DNA from: Synergistaceae bacterium
GTDB taxonomy: Bacteria > Synergistota > Synergistia > Synergistales > Aminobacteriaceae
Direction: 5' to 3'
DNA length: 8,017 nt
NCBI GenBank assembly: GCA_017394925.1
Contig: JAFPWQ010000325.1
Location: 1-8,017, forward strand
Both the position numbers and the translations under genes were made by a program. The notes under the pieces were generated by a model. It was not told the DNA's origin. It saw only the letters and a program-made list of their open reading frames with translations, and did no database searches. Below, in pieces: positions 4,594 to 8,017 of this stretch. Positions within the stretch are counted from its first letter, which is position 1. Each line of letters begins with the position of its first letter.

Positions 4594-6233
4594 GACGCGT
4601 ATTTTTCCCTGTCGATGAGATTCCCGCCGTCAGCCGCAATAATCGAACAGGCTATATTACCCATGCATGTAGTGGGAGTATTGAACAAGTCTTCTAACGC
4701 ACTAATGCTGAGTGCTATCCCAAGAAATTCGAGCGGACATCCGGCCTGTGCAAGCAGCGCAGATAACGCTATTATTACGGCACCAGGCAGTCCTGGCGTT
4801 GAAATCGTCAGAACTATTATCGATAACGCAAGTGAAATCATTCCTGATACTGACAGTTCAACACCGTACATATTCGCCGCAGAAAGAGTAAAGATTGTGA
4901 ATGTTACAGGAAAAGCAGCCTTGCATACTGACGTGCACAACGGTACTGAAAGTGAATAAATTTTCGGGGATATTCCCATGTCATCACAGCACTTCATGCC
5001 GTCTGGAAGCGCCGCCATACTTGAACATGTACTGAAAGCCGTTATTATCATGGGCAGGGATTTTCTCAGCATAACAAGAGGACTTAATCCTGTACGGACT
5101 TTCACTGCAATGCAATAAAATATGTTCAGCAGAATATAACCGGCTATGAGTGTAAGCAGTATTCCAAGTACAGATAATAATGTATTCAGGCCCGTTGTGA
5201 TTACCATTGAGGCCACCGAACTGAATATCGCTAACGGAACTATAAGCATGAATATTCTTGTCGCCCTCATGAACACAGCAGTAAGCTCACCGAAAACATC
5301 ACGCATAATCTTTACGCCTGCCATGCCTACAGAGAGACCCAGAATCACCGCGATAACCATAATCTGCAGCATGTCGCCTTCAAGCAATGGACGCACTATA
5401 TTTGAGGGAACAAAATTTATCAGCGTTTCCATTAATGACACTGATTCGCCCGGAGCTGTCTCAACAGAAGAGGCAATCATTCTGACTCCTGAACCAGGCC
5501 TGAATATATACATCAGGCTGAAAGCAATTGCAGTACTCACTATCTGGAATATCAGAATGTATTTTATCAGCCTTCCGCCTGAATGCTTAAGCCCGGACGC
5601 ACTACCCATTCCTGAAAGACAGGTTATTATCGAGAATAATACTACAGGAACAGCGCACATCTTCAATCCGTTCATGAATACCGTACGGACCGGCACGAAT
5701 ATATTATCGTTGACGGACATATACACAGCCTCAGGGAAAAATGATTTGAGCGCAATTCCTGAAATTACTGCAAGAAACAGTATGCTTAAAACTTTATACA
5801 GCCCGGAATAATTTGAGAGTACTGCTTTGATTCTCACTGAGTTGAAACGCCGGTAATGTTTGTACCTGATGAACCTGCTGAATGACCGAAGAAGAAGACT
5901 CTGTACTGCCGACTGTGTCTCCTGCAGCTCGTCATCTTCGTCATCTTCATTATTATCAGAATGATACGGAACTTCAGCATTCCCGTAAAAATCAAATTCA
6001 TCGCCCGGAACATTCAGATCAATAATCACATCACCGAAAACTTTTCGCACGTTCACAATGAAATACGTTATCCGGGAAAAGTCTGCATGTTTCAGCAGGG
6101 ACAATAAAGACTCCTCGCACATAAGTACAGCCCGGTTGATGTCCTGAGTTCTGAGCTTCATCAGTGCAAGCTCATCACGGATAAAATTCAGAGCGTCAGG
6201 TAAGGCTCTGTCTTTGTCAAATTTCTTATTCAT
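4590..6233 (-). CDS. Dicarboxylate/amino acid:cation (SDF) symporter fused to a degenerate GHKL/HATPase-like N-terminal domain
   Basis: Predicted 547-residue inner-membrane secondary transporter of the glutamate/dicarboxylate:cation symporter (DAACS/SDF) family with an extra soluble N-terminus of about 140 residues. Residues 8-85 resemble a GHKL/anti-sigma-kinase ATP-binding fold. INRAVLMCEESLLSLLKHA (32-50) looks like an N-box helix and FGDVIIDLNVPGDEFDF (66-82) like the strand and G-containing turn after it, but the N-box asparagine is missing. An Asp/Glu-rich linker (about 93-105) and a basic stretch (116-136) lead to the transporter core from about 147. The core retains the serine-rich hairpin 1 (AFSTCSSMAALP, 399-410) and hairpin 2 (STPGLPGA, 478-485). 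The TM7 NMDGT motif is replaced by SVCKAAF (435-441). TM8 reads ALEDLFNTPTTCMGNIACS and lacks the usual substrate-binding Asp and Arg. The substrate is therefore unknown. A GGGGG stretch lies 8 bases before the ATG. The gene overlaps lpxI by 8 bases and lpxB by 4, so it is probably co-translated with both. The transporter family is secure; the N-domain assignment is a hand fold comparison. Confidence 0.88.
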   Translation of the reverse strand: MNKKFDKDRALPDALNFIRDELALMKLRTQDINRAVLMCEESLLSLLKHADFSRITYFIVNVRKVFGDVIIDLNVPGDEFDFYGNAEVPYHSDNNEDDEDDELQETQSAVQSLLLRSFSRFIRYKHYRRFNSVRIKAVLSNYSGLYKVLSILFLAVISGIALKSFFPEAVYMSVNDNIFVPVRTVFMNGLKMCAVPVVLFSIITCLSGMGSASGLKHSGGRLIKYILIFQIVSTAIAFSLMYIFRPGSGVRMIASSVETAPGESVSLMETLINFVPSNIVRPLLEGDMLQIMVIAVILGLSVGMAGVKIMRDVFGELTAVFMRATRIFMLIVPLAIFSSVASMVITTGLNTLLSVLGILLTLIAGYILLNIFYCIAVKVRTGLSPLVMLRKSLPMIITAFSTCSSMAALPDGMKCCDDMGISPKIYSLSVPLCTSVCKAAFPVTFTIFTLSAANMYGVELSVSGMISLALSIIVLTISTPGLPGAVIIALSALLAQAGCPLEFLGIALSISALEDLFNTPTTCMGNIACSIIAADGGNLIDREKYAS

Positions 6234-7029
6234 TCTCTATCCCCCATACAGCAATGTTATATTTATCGGCCAGTGAAAAAAATTTTTCAGGCTCAAGTAT
6301 TAAAGTCTTTCCTGATTCGACTGCAAGACATGTTAAGCCTGATTCTTTCATGGCCTCAAGCGTTTTCACTCCGACAGTCGGCAAATCATAACGCATATCC
6401 TGATTCACTTTCATCATTTTCACTATCACACCATGACCCGAAAGATTACCCGCCCGCTTTATCATCATGTCCGTACCTTCCATTGCCTCAATCGCTACGA
6501 CTGCACCGTCAGCAACGCATACAGCCTGACCGAATGAACACGGAAGAGTTACGCGCAATATCTTACGGCCGTATTCAATGTCGCGAATCTCTTTCTTATT
6601 CGGTGAACGTTCTGACAATTTACCTTTGGACGCTATAAATTCAGGGAGTATATGCCAGTACGGAATGACTTTTATATTTTCACTCTCGAATGCATTAACT
6701 ATTGCTCCCAGAAGTGAATGATCATCCATAAGGCTCTTACGCATTACTGAACGGCTTAATTTATCAAACAGCAAAAAAGGCAGGCTGTATATTAATTTCT
6801 TGGGTATACGTCCTGCCATTATAAGTTCATCTGCTCCGAATGATTTTATTTCTCTCACTACACGGCTTATTCCGGGAGTTTTCATCCGGATTATTTTTGA
6901 GGCATATGCTTTTAATGCTTCAACATCATCAAGCAGAGTTAATATCAGCAATTCGATTCCTGAATCATGTAACCTCTCAGCAATCGCACAAGGCAAAATT
7001 CCCTCGCCTGCAATAAGTGCCTGCCTCAA
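6226..7029 (-). CDS. lpxI: LpxI, UDP-2,3-diacylglucosamine pyrophosphatase
   Basis: Cytosolic enzyme of lipid A synthesis. It hydrolyses UDP-2,3-diacylglucosamine to lipid X and UMP, the step done by LpxH in enterics. With the TTG start proposed here it is 267 residues, the usual LpxI (DUF1009) length. The protein begins R-Q-A-L-I-A-G-E-G-I-L-P, the family's N-terminal glycine motif. It also carries MAGRIPKK (71-78), DDHSLL (102-107), EAMEGTD (181-187) and QDMRYDLPTVG (210-220). Asp215 in the last motif probably corresponds to the catalytically important C-terminal-domain aspartate described for Caulobacter LpxI. An ATG at 7104 would add 25 residues without family character and overlap the upstream gene by 79 bases, so I reject it. 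The 3' end overlaps the symporter start by 8 bases (ATGAATAA), and lpxB lies one gene downstream. Confidence 0.95.
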   Translation of the reverse strand: MRQALIAGEGILPCAIAERLHDSGIELLILTLLDDVEALKAYASKIIRMKTPGISRVVREIKSFGADELIMAGRIPKKLIYSLPFLLFDKLSRSVMRKSLMDDHSLLGAIVNAFESENIKVIPYWHILPEFIASKGKLSERSPNKKEIRDIEYGRKILRVTLPCSFGQAVCVADGAVVAIEAMEGTDMMIKRAGNLSGHGVIVKMMKVNQDMRYDLPTVGVKTLEAMKESGLTCLAVESGKTLILEPEKFFSLADKYNIAVWGIENE

Positions 7030-7045
7030 ATCCTGTCGACCCTCC
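7026..7045 (-). promoter_or_regulatory. Ribosome binding site and TTG start of lpxI, overlapping the permease stop
   Basis: Read on the minus strand, GGAGGG (7045-7040) is followed after 10 bases by TTG (7029-7027). The TTG shares TTGA with the TGA stop of the upstream permease (7028-7026). This is the TTG version of the common ATGA coupling junction. It places the LIAGEG motif right at the N-terminus, where the family has it. An in-frame GTG at 7047-7045 is the only near alternative and has no Shine-Dalgarno sequence before it. Confidence 0.7.
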
Positions 7046-8017
7046 ACGCGAAGAATAACGCCACGACCATAAATAACAAGTTCGGCCCCCAGCCCGCAAT
7101 CCACGGAGGAATATTCCCGGACTCACCAAGTGCACGGCATAAGGACATAATCACATAATACGCGAAGACAATCACAACGCTTATTCCGAAGCCAACGCCG
7201 CCTCCTGAACGCCCCCGTCTTGATGCTCCGAATCCTGCACCTAATACGGCCATGATTACACACGCCCAGGGCACTCCAAGTTTCATGTGAAATAATACCC
7301 ATAATTGTGATATATCTTCGCCGCTCGTAGTTATCGTTCCGCTCTGGGTAATATAACTCCATAATTCATGCGCGCTCATGTCTACAGGTCTTCGTGTGCT
7401 TGATTCTAACTGTGAGGGTGAAAGTTTAAGTGCGAGCTTCTGACGTTCAAAGCGTAAAAGCAGACTCACTTCGCCTTCAGCATCTATGCTGTAAACTCTT
7501 CCGTCCTCTATCCACCATTGAGAATTACGCCACATTCCCTGCTGTGCATTCACAGTTTGCGAGAGCCTGCCGTTGTCATCGAATTCATGCATCATTATGC
7601 CGCTCATTATTCCCTTTGACGCATCAAGTTCATTAATGTACATGACGCGCTTTAATTTCCCGTCCTGCTCATCTCGCAAAAATACTTTCTCCTGAACCGC
7701 CGCCGCCTGATTCTTTAATATCTCATATCGCATTAATCTGTCCGCCGCTATCGACGCATACGGCACAATCGTTTCATTAAACGTTAGTCCTATTGCAGTG
7801 ATACATATCGATGCAAAAAATATAGGCCGTAATATTCGCCTGAAGGGTATTCCAAGCGATTTAAGCGCAATTAATTCACTTCCCGCGTTCAGTGTCGACA
7901 TTCCAAGCATTGTAGACAGGAGAGAGGACATCGGTATAGTCATGGCTACGACTTCAGGAAGACGGTAAAAGAATAGCCGCACTACTACTCCGAGTGCTAC
8001 TCCCTGTTCGATTATGA
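7026..8017 (-). CDS. LptF/LptG-family LPS export permease (5'-partial)
   Basis: Inner-membrane permease of the YjgP/YjgQ (LptF/LptG) family. With the LptB ATPase these proteins extract LPS from the inner membrane and pass it to the periplasmic Lpt bridge. The reading frame stays open to the window edge, reading I-I-E-Q-G-V-A-L-G before the first in-window GTG at 7982. That GTG is therefore internal, and the true start is upstream of the window. About 330 residues are visible, close to a full family member. The segment reading RLPEVVAMTIPMSSLLSTML, followed by SELIALKSLGIPFRRILRP, matches the family's early transmembrane helix and the cytoplasmic helix thought to contact the ATPase. A periplasmic beta-rich domain with WRNSQWWIEDGRVYSID follows, then C-terminal helices ending W-R-V-D-R-I. 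Its TGA stop overlaps the proposed TTG start of lpxI by 4 bases. I cannot separate LptF from LptG from this sequence alone. Confidence 0.93.
   Translation of the reverse strand, partial: IIEQGVALGVVVRLFFYRLPEVVAMTIPMSSLLSTMLGMSTLNAGSELIALKSLGIPFRRILRPIFFASICITAIGLTFNETIVPYASIAADRLMRYEILKNQAAAVQEKVFLRDEQDGKLKRVMYINELDASKGIMSGIMMHEFDDNGRLSQTVNAQQGMWRNSQWWIEDGRVYSIDAEGEVSLLLRFERQKLALKLSPSQLESSTRRPVDMSAHELWSYITQSGTITTSGEDISQLWVLFHMKLGVPWACVIMAVLGAGFGASRRGRSGGGVGFGISVVIVFAYYVIMSLCRALGESGNIPPWIAGWGPNLLFMVVALFFAWRVDRI

Noticed and set aside
5146..5811. 221-codon open frame on the plus strand
   Set aside because: It lies fully antisense to the symporter's transmembrane region, has no recognisable domain or ribosome binding site, and its composition is what the complement of a hydrophobic gene gives.
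5930..5965. Tandem TCATCTTCG-like repeat in the symporter gene
   Set aside because: It is simply Asp/Glu codons of the acidic linker. Similar codon composition is enough to explain it.
7030..7104. ATG at 7104 as start of lpxI
   Set aside because: It would overlap the permease by 79 bases and add residues that do not match LpxI N-termini. The TTG at 7029 has a Shine-Dalgarno sequence and the conserved motif directly after it.

Overview
The window is an almost gap-free, minus-strand stretch of chromosome from a diderm (LPS-making) bacterium. Nine genes all point the same way, and eight of the nine are certainly complete. Use of LpxI (rather than LpxH), an Lpt permease, LpxB and a nickel/cobalt ECF transporter with accessory periplasmic proteins, in moderately AT-rich DNA, would fit a Synergistota-like anaerobe. 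That placement is inference from gene content only; other LpxI-using diderms are not excluded. No RNA genes, insertion sequences, CRISPR arrays or phage genes are visible.

Right half (8017 down to 3472, in transcription order): an outer-membrane biogenesis operon. It starts with an LptF/LptG-family LPS-export permease whose 5' end lies outside the window. Next is lpxI (UDP-2,3-diacylglucosamine hydrolase), then an unusual fusion protein with a degenerate GHKL/HATPase-like N-domain on a glutamate/dicarboxylate (SDF) type symporter, then lpxB (lipid A disaccharide synthase). The junctions overlap (TTGA, ATGAATAA, ATGA), so the four genes look translationally coupled, symporter included. LpxI and LpxB act in succession in lipid A synthesis: LpxI makes lipid X, and LpxB joins lipid X to UDP-diacylglucosamine. 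The Lpt permease helps move finished LPS out of the inner membrane.

At 3398-3471 lies the only real intergenic gap. It can form a 10-bp hairpin whose 3' arm contains the Shine-Dalgarno sequence of the next gene and which is followed directly by a U-run. It therefore resembles both an SD-sequestering element and an intrinsic terminator/attenuator between the two gene groups.

Left half (3397 down to 26): a five-gene metal-uptake operon in the order nikK (DUF4198 periplasmic protein), nikL, nikM/cbiM, nikQ/cbiQ, nikO/cbiO. All junctions overlap by 4 to 14 bases. M is the metal-binding S-component, Q the transmembrane coupling subunit and O the ATPase; K and L are exported accessory proteins. 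Nickel is the likelier substrate because K and L replace CbiN and no cobalamin genes are present, but cobalt cannot be ruled out.

The observations most worth following are a threefold 93-bp (31-codon) tandem duplication at the 5' end of nikL that multiplies its signal-peptide core and histidine-bearing mature N-terminus, the regulatory hairpin in front of nikK, and the HATPase-like/SDF symporter fusion with an altered substrate site embedded in the lipid A operon.
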